A stretch of DNA of 49,992 nucleotides from Terriglobales bacterium (GCA_016185365.1 JACPNP010000011.1:1-49992), one strand, 5' to 3'; shown: positions 1-7,941, counted from the stretch's first letter. Numbers and translations: made by a program. The notes: generated from the letters alone by a model not told the origin.

Positions 1-141
1 CAGATTTGAACTTGAGCCGTCTTGCGGGCGTGAGCGCAGCGGGAGCCCGCAGGCGAAATCCTGAGCGAGCGTAGCGAGTCGAAGGATCCAGTCTGACCAC
101 AATTGGTGGGAAGGATTGGTCGGGACGGGCAGATTTGAACT
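1..141 (-). repeat. tRNA-Pro 3'-end duplication unit (period 129 b)
   Basis: Read on the minus strand, the T-loop sequence of tRNA-Pro (AGTTCAAATCTG, 141 to 130) appears again at 12 to 1, exactly 129 bases on. Between them lie the tRNA 3' end with CCA, a unique spacer, and a core of about 75 bases running from CCTTCGACTCGCT (about 86) to GACGGCTCA (about 13). The same core and the same arrangement occur after tRNA-Met at 35793-35945. The second tRNA-like copy is cut by the window edge, so it cannot be seen whether it reaches CCA or whether further units follow. The core contains a hairpin, TGCGGGC pairing with GCCCGCA. Confidence 0.75.
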
Positions 142-193
142 GCCGACCCCTCGCACCCCAAGCGAGTGCTCTACCAGGCTGAGCCACGTCCCG
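117..193 (-). tRNA. tRNA-Pro (anticodon GGG)
   Basis: On the minus strand a full cloverleaf can be drawn. The acceptor stem CGGGACG (193-187) pairs with CGTCCCG (127-121), the discriminator is A at 120, and CCA is encoded at 119-117. The anticodon arm is CTCGC, loop TTGGGGT, GCGAG, which gives anticodon GGG (proline, codons CCC/CCU). The T arm carries AGTTCAAAT. Its 3' part is duplicated at the window edge (see the repeat at 1-141). Confidence 0.95.
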
Positions 194-262
194 ACTAGGA
201 AAGAAGGCCGCGCGAGCGCGCGACCGGGGCAGGTCTTATTTTACATGAGGCATCGATTTTCT

Positions 263-709
263 TCAGCGCGGGGGCGATTGCCAGGTCACGTCGACCGGCT
301 TGCCGGAGACCGAGGTGAAACGGATGTCGAATTCGCCGCGGTCCTGATGCGCCACTACCTTGCCTTGCTCGGAATCGGCGCAGGCGGAGGGGTGGAGGAG
401 CGTGAACGCGAGGATCTTGATCTTGCGGACATCGCCGGGCGGGCAGAACCAGAGCCCGCGGGCATGGTCGAACACGTAGACGCCCTGCGGTTCTCCGGGC
501 TCAGCGAGAAAAAAGAGCAGCCGGTCGCTCGAGCCGTGATAGAGGGTGACGCGTTCCGACTTGCGGCCGTCGTAGGTCATCTGCACGCGCTTGTTCTTTA
601 CCCACAGGCGGGGCGTGGCTATCATCAGGAGGGCGGCGGCAAGCAGCACGCCAAGGCCGGCTTTGGTCCAGGTGCGCAGGGCGATTCCTCTACCATCCCA
701 TGCTCTCAT
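263..709 (-). CDS. Small membrane-anchored protein of unknown function
   Basis: A 148-residue protein I do not recognise. Residues about 18-34 form one hydrophobic segment after a basic N-terminus, fitting a signal anchor or uncleaved signal peptide. The rest is polar and predicted extracytoplasmic, with a short two-cysteine stretch (WFCPPG near 87, and SACADS near 110). Its ATG at 709 overlaps by ten bases the start of the divergent glycosyltransferase at 700. Either the two share an unusually tight divergent start, or the real start is a few codons further in. No shine-dalgarno sequence is obvious. The long hydrophobic segment and lack of stops favour a real gene, but support is only from the reading frame. 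Confidence 0.55.
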   Translation of the reverse strand: MRAWDGRGIALRTWTKAGLGVLLAAALLMIATPRLWVKNKRVQMTYDGRKSERVTLYHGSSDRLLFFLAEPGEPQGVYVFDHARGLWFCPPGDVRKIKILAFTLLHPSACADSEQGKVVAHQDRGEFDIRFTSVSGKPVDVTWQSPPR

Positions 710-1869
710 ATCTTCTGTTCACCATCGCCATCGCCGGCACGCTGGGAAGCACGGTGTTCCTCGGACTGGCGTTGGTGGGCGCGTGGCGTTTCCAGCGCGA
801 CCTGTGGCGCGAAGCGAAGCGTCCGGCGCCGGACGCCCCTCCGCCGGTGAGTGTGCTCAAGCCCGTCCATGGGATGGAACCAAGTCTGCGCGAAACTCTG
901 GAGAGTTACTTCCGGCAGGACCATCCGGAGTACGAGCTGCTGTTCTGCGCGCGCCGGCGCAATGATCCCGCGCTGGCCGTGGTGGATGAGCTTTGCCGCG
1001 AGTATCCGCAGGTGAATGTGCGGGTCCTGACCTGCGGCGAACCGCCCTATCCGAACGCGAAGGTCCATTCGGTGGCAACCATGATCGCCGCCGCGCGACA
1101 TGACATCCTGATCCTCAGTGACAGTGACGTGCGCGCGCATTCGGATTACGTGCGCGAGATCAGCCGGCCGCTCGTCGATCCCAAGGTGGGCGTGGTGACC
1201 TGCATCTACCGCGGCATGCCGGTGGGATCACTATGGAGCCTGCTGGAGGCGCTGGGTTTTACCGTGGAGATGAGTTCCGGGGTGCTGATCGCGCGGATGC
1301 TTGAAGGCATGAGGTTCGCGCTGGGGCCCACGCTGGCCACGCGCAAGGACGTGCTGGCGGCGATCGGCGGCTATGAGCAGTTCGGTGAGTACTGCGCCGA
1401 GGATTTTTTGATCGGCAACCGGGCGGCAAAGGCCGGTTACGAGGTCGTGCTCAGCGGCCACGTGATCGATCATCAGGCTGGTGACGCGACGTTCTTGAAG
1501 AGCTTCGACCACCAGATTCGCTGGATGCGCAGCACGCGCTTCTCGCGGCCCAAAGGACACTTCGGCACCGGCATCACCTTCGCCATGCCGTTCGGGGTGC
1601 TGGGATTCATCGCAGGAATCATGGCGGGGGCACCGCTCGCGGGCGCTGCCCTGCTCTCATGGGCCTACTGGAACCGCGTGATCCTGGCGGTGGCGATCGG
1701 CTGGGGCGTGCTGCGCGACCTGAACGCTCTGCTGTTCTGCTGGCTGTATCCGGCGCGCGACCTGATGGGGTTCTTTGTGTGGATGGGCAGTTATCTGTCA
1801 GACAAGGTTGTCTGGCGCGGGCAGCGGTATCGTCTGCTGGCGGAAGGAAAGATGACCCGCGTCGAGTGA
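700..1869 (+). CDS. hpnI: HpnI-like family 2/21 membrane glycosyltransferase
   Basis: This 389-residue protein has the ceramide-glucosyltransferase (GT21) layout also seen in HpnI, which adds an N-acetylglucosamine unit to bacteriohopanetetrol. An N-terminal membrane segment (about 4-27) leads to a GT-A domain starting VSVLKPVHGMEP. The metal-binding motif is LSDSDVRAHSDY (about 139), the catalytic acid motif AEDFLIG (about 233), and the (Q/R)xxRW-type motif DHQIRWMRSTR (about 271). The C-terminus carries several membrane helices (about 292-375). Length fits HpnI. No hopanoid genes are visible beside it, so the exact acceptor is inference; a glucosylceramide-type substrate is possible. No clear ribosome binding site precedes the ATG. 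Confidence 0.75.
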   Translation: MLSYLLFTIAIAGTLGSTVFLGLALVGAWRFQRDLWREAKRPAPDAPPPVSVLKPVHGMEPSLRETLESYFRQDHPEYELLFCARRRNDPALAVVDELCREYPQVNVRVLTCGEPPYPNAKVHSVATMIAAARHDILILSDSDVRAHSDYVREISRPLVDPKVGVVTCIYRGMPVGSLWSLLEALGFTVEMSSGVLIARMLEGMRFALGPTLATRKDVLAAIGGYEQFGEYCAEDFLIGNRAAKAGYEVVLSGHVIDHQAGDATFLKSFDHQIRWMRSTRFSRPKGHFGTGITFAMPFGVLGFIAGIMAGAPLAGAALLSWAYWNRVILAVAIGWGVLRDLNALLFCWLYPARDLMGFFVWMGSYLSDKVVWRGQRYRLLAEGKMTRVE

Positions 1870-2040
1870 ACAGTCACGGATGGTTGGTATATACGATCTT
1901 GTCCGCCGTGCGCAGCACCTCGAACTTGTTTTCTCCCACCACCTTCTCCAACATCGGTCATCCGGCAGGAACGCCATCGATGCGAGCGGGGGCTGCGGCC
2001 AGATCAGGAGTGTTGGAGACGCTCAAGATCGGATGCGTGA

Positions 2041-2319
2041 CTACTTGCTTTCCGTGGGTGGCACGAATTCCTTGGGCAGGGCCGCACCTTCCCCGAAGAA
2101 ATACGCGTTCATCTGCTCGACAATAAATTCCTGGGCCTCGGGTTTCCAGGGCTGAAGGCGGTATTCATTGAGCAACATCTTCATGTGCTCGGTCCATTGC
2201 ATCCAGGCCTCCTTGGAGACCTGCTCATAGATCATCTGGCCAAGCGGCGAGTCGAAGGGAGGTTCGTCCAAGCCTTCCATCTCGCGGCCAAGCTTCACAC
2301 ATTTCACCATGCGGGACAT
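2041..2319 (-). CDS. yggX: Probable Fe(2+)-trafficking protein YggX
   Basis: A 92-residue protein with the full YggX signature: the N-terminal Cys in MVKCVKLGREMEGLD, then PLGQMIYEQVSKEAWMQW and a LLNEYRL segment. YggX proteins protect iron-sulfur clusters and are proposed to carry labile iron; the conserved Cys near residue 7 is present. Length matches the family (about 90). A TAAAAT sequence at 2331-2326 lies only six bases before the ATG, so the message may be leaderless or nearly so. It follows rnr on the same strand, with 32 bases between the rnr stop and this start. Confidence 0.9.
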   Translation of the reverse strand: MSRMVKCVKLGREMEGLDEPPFDSPLGQMIYEQVSKEAWMQWTEHMKMLLNEYRLQPWKPEAQEFIVEQMNAYFFGEGAALPKEFVPPTESK

Positions 2320-2351
2320 GGTCTTATTTTATCGCACAGACAGGTGGGCGA

Positions 2352-4922
2352 TCAGTGGCGGCGAGGTTTGCCGCGCTTTTCCTGCTTGGCCTGCTTCTCG
2401 CGCTTCTCTTTCTTGCGCGCAGACTTCTTTTTCGCGCCGCCGGGCGAAGACCTGGGGGCGGGCTCGTCGCGCAGGACGGCAAATTGCAACTTGCGCTGTT
2501 CGTGGTCGATGCGGTCGAGCAATACGCGCACACGGTCCCCGATGGCAAAGACTTGCTTGCTGCGCTCGCCGATGATCTGCCGGGTGTTCTCGCGGAAGGT
2601 GTAGCGGTCCCAGACCAGCGACGAGAGCGGGACCAGGCCTTCGATGAACATGTCCGTCAGCTCGACGAAAAATCCGTATTTCGTCGTGCTGATGATGAGC
2701 GCGTCAAAGTCCTCGCCCACGCGGTCGCGCATGTACCGGAGCTTTTTCCACTCCACCAGTTCGCGCTCGGCGTCATCGGCGCGGCGCTCGGTGAAACTGC
2801 TTTCTTCGGCAATGTCGCGCAGGATGGATTCGGCGATCGGCCCGGGCTTCTCTTCCTCGCGCCGGCGCTCGATCTGTTGCTGGTGGCGGCTCTTGCGCCG
2901 GCCGTGATGGCGGTCGTGCGCCTTCTCCGCCCAGGGTGACGCGCCATCATGGCGTTTCCCACTGCGAGAGAGTGAAACGCCTTCGTAACCCTGCTCCTTC
3001 TCTTCCTCGCGGATGATCTCTTTCAGAATGCGATGGACGATAAGGTCGGGATAGCGGCGGATGGGCGAAGTGAAGTGCGTATACACCGGCGCGGCCAGGG
3101 CGAAGTGGCCTTCGTTGTCCGCCGAGTAGCGCGCCTGCTTCAGAGAACGCAACATGAGGAAGCTGAGGATGCGCTCCTCCGGCTTGCCGGCGATGCGTTG
3201 CGCCAGCTTCTGATACATACGCGGCGTGATGTGGACATCGTCCGGAAGTTCGAGCGGCTGCGGACGGCGGCCCGTCCCCTGCCACTGGCGGCGATCCGCC
3301 CTGAAGTCGAAGCGCTTGACCGGCAGCGGGCCCACGCCCAGCGAATAGCCGAAGCCGGCGGCCATCATCTCAAAATCGTAGACACGCTTGGGGCTGGGCT
3401 TCTCATGGATGCGGTAGAGCGAGGCCACGCCGCGATGCTCCAGATATTCCGCCACGCATTCATTGGCGGCGAGCATGAACTCCTCGATCAAGCGGTGCGC
3501 GAATTTTCGCTCGGAGCGGGTGATGCCGCGCATGAGGCCGTGCTCGTCGAACTCGATGACCGGCTCCGGCAGGTCGAAATCAATGGAGCCGCGGCGGTCG
3601 CGCTTGTGATTGAGGCGTTCCGCCAAGTCGCGCATCAGCTCGAAGTTCCCCACCAGCGGCGCATAGGCCGCGCGGGCCTGCTTGTCGCCATCGAGGATGA
3701 GTTGCACGTCGGTGTAGGTCATACGCGCGGCGGAGTGGATCACGCCCTCATGGACCTCATAGCCCATGATCTCGCCGGCGGGATCGATCTCCATCACACA
3801 GCTGAGCACCATGCGGTCCACCTGCGGGCGCAGGGAGCAGACATCGGTGGAAAGCTCCAGCGGCAGCATGGGCACGGCGCGGTCGGGAAAATAGACGGAC
3901 GTGCCGCGCAAGCGGGCCTCGTCATCGAGCGGCGTTCCGTCCTGGACGAATTGCGCGACATCGGCGATGTGCACCTGCAATTCGAAATTACCGCTCTCCC
4001 GCTTCGTGACCAGCACCGCATCGTCGAAGTCGCGGGCGGTCTCCCCGTCAATGGTGACGATGGGCAGCGCACGATAGTCGCGGCGGCGCTCCATCTCGGT
4101 GTGGGGCACGGTCACGGGGATGCGTTGCGCCTGGTCAAGCACCTCTTCCGGAAAAAGATGGGGGATGTGGTGCTTGCGGATGATGATCTCCACGTCCACT
4201 CCGAAATCCTCTTCCTCGCCGAGGACCTCGATCACACGGCCGCGGGCGGGCTGGGTGTGCGAGGGCCATTGCGTGATCTCCACGTCCACCACCACGCCTT
4301 CCAGGTCTTCGATCTCCTGGCGCGCGGCCTCCTTGCCGATCACGCGATGGCGTGACTCATGGCCCGCGGGTGGAACGACCTTCGGCGTCTCCATGCCGGG
4401 CGGGATGACGATCTCACGGGTGATGCGATCGTCGATGGGCGTGACGAAATTGTGCCGCTGGCCGTAATGGAATCGCCCGACCACGGTGGTGTGCGTGCGT
4501 CCGATGAGCTTGAGGACGCGGCCTTCGGCGCGGCCGTCACCCTTGGTCGCGGTTACTTCCACCTGCACGTGGTCGCCGTGCATGGCCAGTCCGAGCCGGT
4601 CGGGCGGGATGAAGATGTCGCCGCCATGCTTTTCTTTTTGCTGAGCGGAGTCCGGCGCGACAAAGCCGTAACCGTCGCGGTGCATGTGCAGACGGCCGAT
4701 GACCAGGTCCTTGCCGGAATCCGATTGTGCCTTGGTGGGCAGCGCGTAGCGGTCGCGGCCGATCTCCATCAGTTCGCCGCGCCGCACCATGGCGCGCAGG
4801 CGGTCCTCCAGATCGCGGCGCTCGTGTCCGCGGATGCCGAGCTCGCGCAGCAATTGCTTGTATCCGGCGATGCCGCGGGGCTGGCGCTGGATGTGATTGA
4901 GGATCTGGGCGTCAGAGATCAA
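2352..4922 (-). CDS. rnr: Ribonuclease R (TTG start)
   Basis: An 856-residue 3'-5' exoribonuclease of the RNB/RNase II family that degrades structured RNA. From the N-terminus come a winged-helix-like segment (ILNHIQRQPRGI), cold-shock-type OB folds, the RNB catalytic core with the acidic cluster DGETARDFDDAV (about 293) and HIADVAQFV, and a C-terminal S1 domain (GEDFDALIISTTKYGFFV). A very basic tail ends the protein, as is usual in RNase R. The start is TTG at 4922, preceded by AAGGCAGG, just 14 bases after the antitoxin stop. About 45 extra residues rich in R, H and Q lie between the core and S1; they are encoded by DNA with two palindromes (2942-2981). Confidence 0.93.
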   Translation of the reverse strand: MISDAQILNHIQRQPRGIAGYKQLLRELGIRGHERRDLEDRLRAMVRRGELMEIGRDRYALPTKAQSDSGKDLVIGRLHMHRDGYGFVAPDSAQQKEKHGGDIFIPPDRLGLAMHGDHVQVEVTATKGDGRAEGRVLKLIGRTHTTVVGRFHYGQRHNFVTPIDDRITREIVIPPGMETPKVVPPAGHESRHRVIGKEAARQEIEDLEGVVVDVEITQWPSHTQPARGRVIEVLGEEEDFGVDVEIIIRKHHIPHLFPEEVLDQAQRIPVTVPHTEMERRRDYRALPIVTIDGETARDFDDAVLVTKRESGNFELQVHIADVAQFVQDGTPLDDEARLRGTSVYFPDRAVPMLPLELSTDVCSLRPQVDRMVLSCVMEIDPAGEIMGYEVHEGVIHSAARMTYTDVQLILDGDKQARAAYAPLVGNFELMRDLAERLNHKRDRRGSIDFDLPEPVIEFDEHGLMRGITRSERKFAHRLIEEFMLAANECVAEYLEHRGVASLYRIHEKPSPKRVYDFEMMAAGFGYSLGVGPLPVKRFDFRADRRQWQGTGRRPQPLELPDDVHITPRMYQKLAQRIAGKPEERILSFLMLRSLKQARYSADNEGHFALAAPVYTHFTSPIRRYPDLIVHRILKEIIREEEKEQGYEGVSLSRSGKRHDGASPWAEKAHDRHHGRRKSRHQQQIERRREEEKPGPIAESILRDIAEESSFTERRADDAERELVEWKKLRYMRDRVGEDFDALIISTTKYGFFVELTDMFIEGLVPLSSLVWDRYTFRENTRQIIGERSKQVFAIGDRVRVLLDRIDHEQRKLQFAVLRDEPAPRSSPGGAKKKSARKKEKREKQAKQEKRGKPRRH
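2942..2981. repeat. Palindromes inside rnr
   Basis: Two adjacent palindromes lie within the rnr coding sequence: CGCCATcATGGCG at about 2942-2954, and GGCGTTTC at 2951-2958 pairing with GAAACGCC at 2974-2981 around a loop. They encode part of the low-complexity stretch SLSRSGKRHDGA between the catalytic core and the S1 domain. This looks like a repeat that landed in a tolerant linker and stayed in frame. Confidence 0.5.
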
Positions 4923-4936
4923 AAGTCAGACCTGCC

Positions 4937-5323
4937 TTACGCGAAGGAACCGGAGGCCGCGCCTTCAATGGTCTCCAGCACTCGCTGTGTGCCTTGTTCA
5001 TCCATGAGCATGTTGATGGGCCGCATGTGCAGCAGCAAAGGATGCTCTTTCTCAAGAAACGCCAGCCGGTTACGCGACGCCACCACCTGGGAGAGTTCCC
5101 GCACCACGGCGTAGAGTCTCTCCAGACGCAGGGCGGTGCGATCATCAGGACGGCCGCCGCTCTCCCAGCGATTCACTGTGTTCCAGGAGACATCGAGCAA
5201 CTGCCCGAGACGCTGCTGCGAAATGGGCTTGGCGCCGTCTGACGACAATAACATGCGCAGCTCTCGGATCTGCTTCGGCGTGATCGCCTCCACCACTGTT
5301 TTCGCCAATTGTGATTGCGCCAT
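4937..5323 (-). CDS. Xre/MbcA/ParS-type antitoxin
   Basis: A 128-residue protein. The N-terminal half has a helix-turn-helix of Xre type (ISQQRLGQLLDVSWNTVNRW, about 33-53). The C-terminal half fits the toxin-binding DUF2384/MbcA-ParS-Xre domain: RLAFLEKEHPLLLHMRPINMLMDEQGTQRVLETI. Such proteins bind and neutralise RES-domain toxins and repress the operon. It lies 33 bases downstream of the RES gene on the same strand, so the toxin is transcribed first, the reverse of the more usual antitoxin-first order. The stop is 14 bases before rnr, so read-through into rnr is possible. Identification rests on both domains and the partner gene. Confidence 0.82.
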   Translation of the reverse strand: MAQSQLAKTVVEAITPKQIRELRMLLSSDGAKPISQQRLGQLLDVSWNTVNRWESGGRPDDRTALRLERLYAVVRELSQVVASRNRLAFLEKEHPLLLHMRPINMLMDEQGTQRVLETIEGAASGSFA

Positions 5324-5356
5324 ACTGCACTCCCTTCGATCGCCGGCGAAACCTGT

Positions 5357-5854
5357 TCAGTGTTCCAATCCGTTCTGGTCCACGAACGTGTCCCATTCTT
5401 CGTCACTCACCCGCTCCCATTGGCACTGGGACGGAAAAAGTGTCTCCAGAAAAATCGCGATGCACCTCCCATTCGGACGATCCCGCACCGAGGAAAAGAT
5501 CAGCCCGTTCCATCCATTCGCGCGCAGCGTGGCCGCGAGTCGGCGGCATTCTGGAGGCGCCGGGTCAGCCCTTAGGTGTTCCGGCACGATGCCAATGTCT
5601 CTTGCGCCCACTTCGACGGTAACGTCTGCCCATTTGCCCTCGTTCAACTTGACCCGGTAGGCGACAAATGCATTCGGATCCGGCGGCACCGCAAGGCGGG
5701 CAGCGATCTCGCACCACGCTGTCCATAAACTCGCTGCCGCATACGAGGTCGGTTCGTGGAGCGGGTCGGAATGAAATCGTCCTGGACTGCGACTCATAAG
5801 CGCCGTCTCGTGGGAGTCATACTTTTTCGCGATGATCCGGAACCAGATTGCCAA
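5357..5854 (-). CDS. RES-domain toxin
   Basis: A 165-residue protein with the RES domain layout: an N-terminal FRIIAKKYDS, then SRSPGRFHSDPLHEPTSYAAASLWTAWCEI, where the family has its conserved Arg, Tyr and acidic residues, and a later GLIFSSVRD segment. Characterised RES toxins (for example MbcT) consume NAD+ and stop growth until neutralised by an Xre-type partner, here encoded just downstream. The start is TTG at 5854 with GGAG seven bases upstream. The upstream 80 bases are strikingly AT-rich (5880-5945), unlike the surrounding DNA, which suggests an acquired module carrying its own promoter. Confidence 0.82.
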   Translation of the reverse strand: MAIWFRIIAKKYDSHETALMSRSPGRFHSDPLHEPTSYAAASLWTAWCEIAARLAVPPDPNAFVAYRVKLNEGKWADVTVEVGARDIGIVPEHLRADPAPPECRRLAATLRANGWNGLIFSSVRDRPNGRCIAIFLETLFPSQCQWERVSDEEWDTFVDQNGLEH

Positions 5855-5875
5855 ATTCAGACTCCGTGACCATCA

Positions 5876-5948
5876 CTCGAATTGTTCATATTATATATCA
5901 CATTATATATATTTCGTAATATTATTAAGTATTTTATTTTCTTATATT
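5876..5948 (-). promoter_or_regulatory. AT-rich promoter region of res-xre
   Basis: This stretch between the murJ stop and the RES start is mostly A and T (runs such as TATATATAATG and TAATATTATTAAG) in a GC-rich chromosome. Several TATAAT-like hexamers can be drawn, so no single promoter is assigned. The last few codons of murJ (LLNIRK) fall in this AT-rich DNA, marking the left boundary of a probable acquired module. Self-repression by the Xre protein here is inference from the family. Confidence 0.5.
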
Positions 5949-7493
5949 TAACAGGTTTACACCCATCACCCATAACAACCCGAGCGCGGCGGAGGCCCAA
6001 GTCATGGTGATAAAACCGAGGTGCGCGAGGGCCGAGGAGTACGTCGCCGCAAAGGGCACGGCGCGGCCGGCATAGTCGGCAATGATGACTGCGATCGCGC
6101 CGGCGAGCACAGGCTTGGCCAGCGTGCTCCATTCAAGCCCGGAGAGGCGGACCATGCCGCGCACGTGGAGCATCACTGCCAGGACCGCCGTGTGCGCGAA
6201 GATGGCAAAGTCGGATGCGGCGACCAGCCCGATCACTCCATAGCGCGCGAACAGCGCGGCGTAGACCGGAAGCGAGAGCAGTGTGATCAACGTGCCGGCG
6301 ATCATCGGGCGCCACATGTCGGCCGCGGCGTAGAAGGCGCGGGCATAGAGTCCCTGCACCGCCCAAAAGACCAGCGAGAGCGCGAAGAAGAGGAAGTAGT
6401 ACGCGGTCGCGTGGCTGTCGTCGGCGGAAAAGCGGCCGCGCTTGAATGCCAGAAAAGTCAGCGGCGCGGCGGCGGCGATCATCCAGGAGGTTGCGAGCAA
6501 ACACACGGCGCCCAGGCGCGAGACGGTGAGGTTCACCGCCGCGGCGAATTCTTCGAACTTTTTCTCGCTGTGGAGTTTAGCGAAGAACGGCAGCGATGCC
6601 AGGCCAACGACCTGTCCGAGGACACCGATCGGCACCTGCAGCAACCGCTTGGCGTAATTCAAGCGGGTGATGTCGCCTTCGAGTCCGGAGGCGAAGTAGC
6701 GCAAGATCCAGTCGTCGGCGGCGACGATGGAGACGCCCAGCATCAGCGGGATCGACATCCACAGCCACTGGCGGAATCCGGGATGCGAAATGTCCAGCGA
6801 AAAGCGGTAGCGGATCCCGGTTCGGTGCGCGCCAATGGCATTGAGCACGAACGGCCCCACGAACGCGCCCGCTGTGGCCCCGACCGCAAGCGATGCAATG
6901 CCCATGCGGTCCGAGAGCAGCACGCCTCCAAGGATGATGAACACGGTGTAGACGATGGGCGCAATGGCGGGAAGCAGGAAGCGGCGTCGGGTCTGCTGCA
7001 CCGCGCTTACCACCCCGCCGATCAGGAAAAAGACCGGTTGCGGAAGCAGGATGCGCGTGAGCCAGGTGCAGAGCGCGGCTTGGTCGGAAGTGAATCCGGG
7101 GAACCACCAGCGCACGAATTCCGCGGCGTAGACCTCACCGGCCGCGATCACGACGACGAACACGGCCACCATCACGCTGACGATGATGGAATAAACACGC
7201 GCCGCCTCGTCCTCGCGCTCTTCCGCGATGTAGCGCGTGAACAGGGAGATAAAGGTGACGGAGATCGAACCGCCGGCAAAAAGATAGAGCAGGAAATCCG
7301 GCAAGGTGAAGGCGGCGATGTAGGCGTCCGTGATGGGCCCGGCGCCGAAGGCCCAGGCGACATAGGCATCACGCAAATAGCCGACCACGCGCGAAAGCAT
7401 GGTCGCGGCCATGAGCAGCATGGCGGCGGAGGTGACGGAGTGCTCGCGGGAAGGGTGGAGCGTCCCGGCCGCTCGCTGGAAAAGATTAGCCAC
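5934..7493 (-). CDS. murJ: Lipid II flippase MurJ (MviN)
   Basis: A polytopic membrane protein with about 13-14 helices and the MurJ N-terminal signature (TMLSRVVGYLRDAYVAWAFGAG, then DAYIAAFTLPDFLLYLFAGGSIS). MurJ moves lipid II across the inner membrane for peptidoglycan synthesis. I place the start at GTG 7493 (519 residues). The ORF is open to an ATG at 7553, but that would include 20 residues read out of frame from the GxxExxY gene. The GTG lies inside the inverted repeat flanking that gene, so this insertion appears to have supplied the murJ start. No good ribosome site is visible; an internal start nearer MLLMAATML is possible. Confidence 0.9.
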   Translation of the reverse strand: MANLFQRAAGTLHPSREHSVTSAAMLLMAATMLSRVVGYLRDAYVAWAFGAGPITDAYIAAFTLPDFLLYLFAGGSISVTFISLFTRYIAEEREDEAARVYSIIVSVMVAVFVVVIAAGEVYAAEFVRWWFPGFTSDQAALCTWLTRILLPQPVFFLIGGVVSAVQQTRRRFLLPAIAPIVYTVFIILGGVLLSDRMGIASLAVGATAGAFVGPFVLNAIGAHRTGIRYRFSLDISHPGFRQWLWMSIPLMLGVSIVAADDWILRYFASGLEGDITRLNYAKRLLQVPIGVLGQVVGLASLPFFAKLHSEKKFEEFAAAVNLTVSRLGAVCLLATSWMIAAAAPLTFLAFKRGRFSADDSHATAYYFLFFALSLVFWAVQGLYARAFYAAADMWRPMIAGTLITLLSLPVYAALFARYGVIGLVAASDFAIFAHTAVLAVMLHVRGMVRLSGLEWSTLAKPVLAGAIAVIIADYAGRAVPFAATYSSALAHLGFITMTWASAALGLLWVMGVNLLNIRK

Positions 7494-7914
7494 GGATCTC
7501 ACGGATCGACACGGATTCTTTGGAAGCTTTGGTCCGGGAACGCTTCCGATCATTGTCCAAAATGAACCGGCGCACTTGTGGTCGAGGACCGAAATTCAAA
7601 AGCAAGGCAATCTCGATATCGGTTGCCTGCAAATAATGAATGGTTTGCGCTTCGTGTTCCGAAGCAAGTGCCCTTACTGCTTTAAGCTCGACCAAGACTT
7701 TTCCGCCCACCAGCAGATCCGCCTTGTAATCTCCGATGTTCCGGCCGCGAAAACGGATCGGTATTGGCGCCTGACGTTTCACTTCCAGTCCGGCTTCGGT
7801 TAAAGCGATCATCATCGCTTCCTCATACACGGCTTCCAAAAAACCGTGGCCGAGTTCGTTATAGACGTCATAGAAGACCCCAATGATCTTCTCCGTCACT
7901 TCTTCATGCTTCAT
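7486..7914 (-). CDS. GxxExxY family protein (PD-(D/E)XK-like)
   Basis: A 142-residue protein of the GxxExxY family. The naming motif is GHGFLEAVYEEA (about 22-33). The nuclease-like core follows: DYKADLLVGGKVLVELKAV, with the D...ExK pattern of PD-(D/E)XK folds, then a QTIHYLQAT segment and NFG. The family's activity is not established; it is often present in many copies in Acidobacteria, Planctomycetes and Verrucomicrobia. The last ten residues (ESVSIREIRG) and the stop are encoded by a DNA repeat, of which an inverted copy lies at the start codon (see 7488-7517 and 7912-7941). Confidence 0.85.
   Translation of the reverse strand: MKHEEVTEKIIGVFYDVYNELGHGFLEAVYEEAMMIALTEAGLEVKRQAPIPIRFRGRNIGDYKADLLVGGKVLVELKAVRALASEHEAQTIHYLQATDIEIALLLNFGPRPQVRRFILDNDRKRSRTKASKESVSIREIRG
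7488..7517 (+). repeat. Inverted repeat, 3' side of GxxExxY gene
   Basis: The 30-base arm begins AGCCACGGATC and ends ACACGGATT. It matches 25 of 30 bases of the arm at 7912-7941 in the opposite orientation. The arm itself is built from a repeated CACGGAT unit. It encodes the C-terminus of the GxxExxY protein and, in another frame, the probable GTG start of murJ. Confidence 0.75.
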
Positions 7915-7941
7915 CCGTGAATATCCGTGTGATCCGTGGCT
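7912..7941 (-). repeat. Inverted repeat, 5' side of GxxExxY gene
   Basis: Read on the minus strand this arm begins AGCCACGGATCAC and ends at the ATG of the GxxExxY gene (CACGGATG). Paired with 7488-7517 it brackets the gene almost exactly, like terminal inverted repeats of a single-gene cassette. Confidence 0.75.

Noticed and set aside
1879-2055. Protein-like minus-strand reading between yggX and the glycosyltransferase (VVTHPILSVSNTPDLAAAP, stop, then VVGENKFEVLRTADKIVYTN)
   Set aside because: Interrupted by an in-frame TGA, overlaps the end of yggX, and matches no family I know. It may be a decayed gene end, but there is not enough to support a feature.
6021-7565. 514-codon open frame on the plus strand opposite murJ
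   Set aside because: Low-complexity Arg/Gly/His/Asp composition typical of an antisense shadow in GC-rich DNA; murJ on the other strand has clear family motifs.
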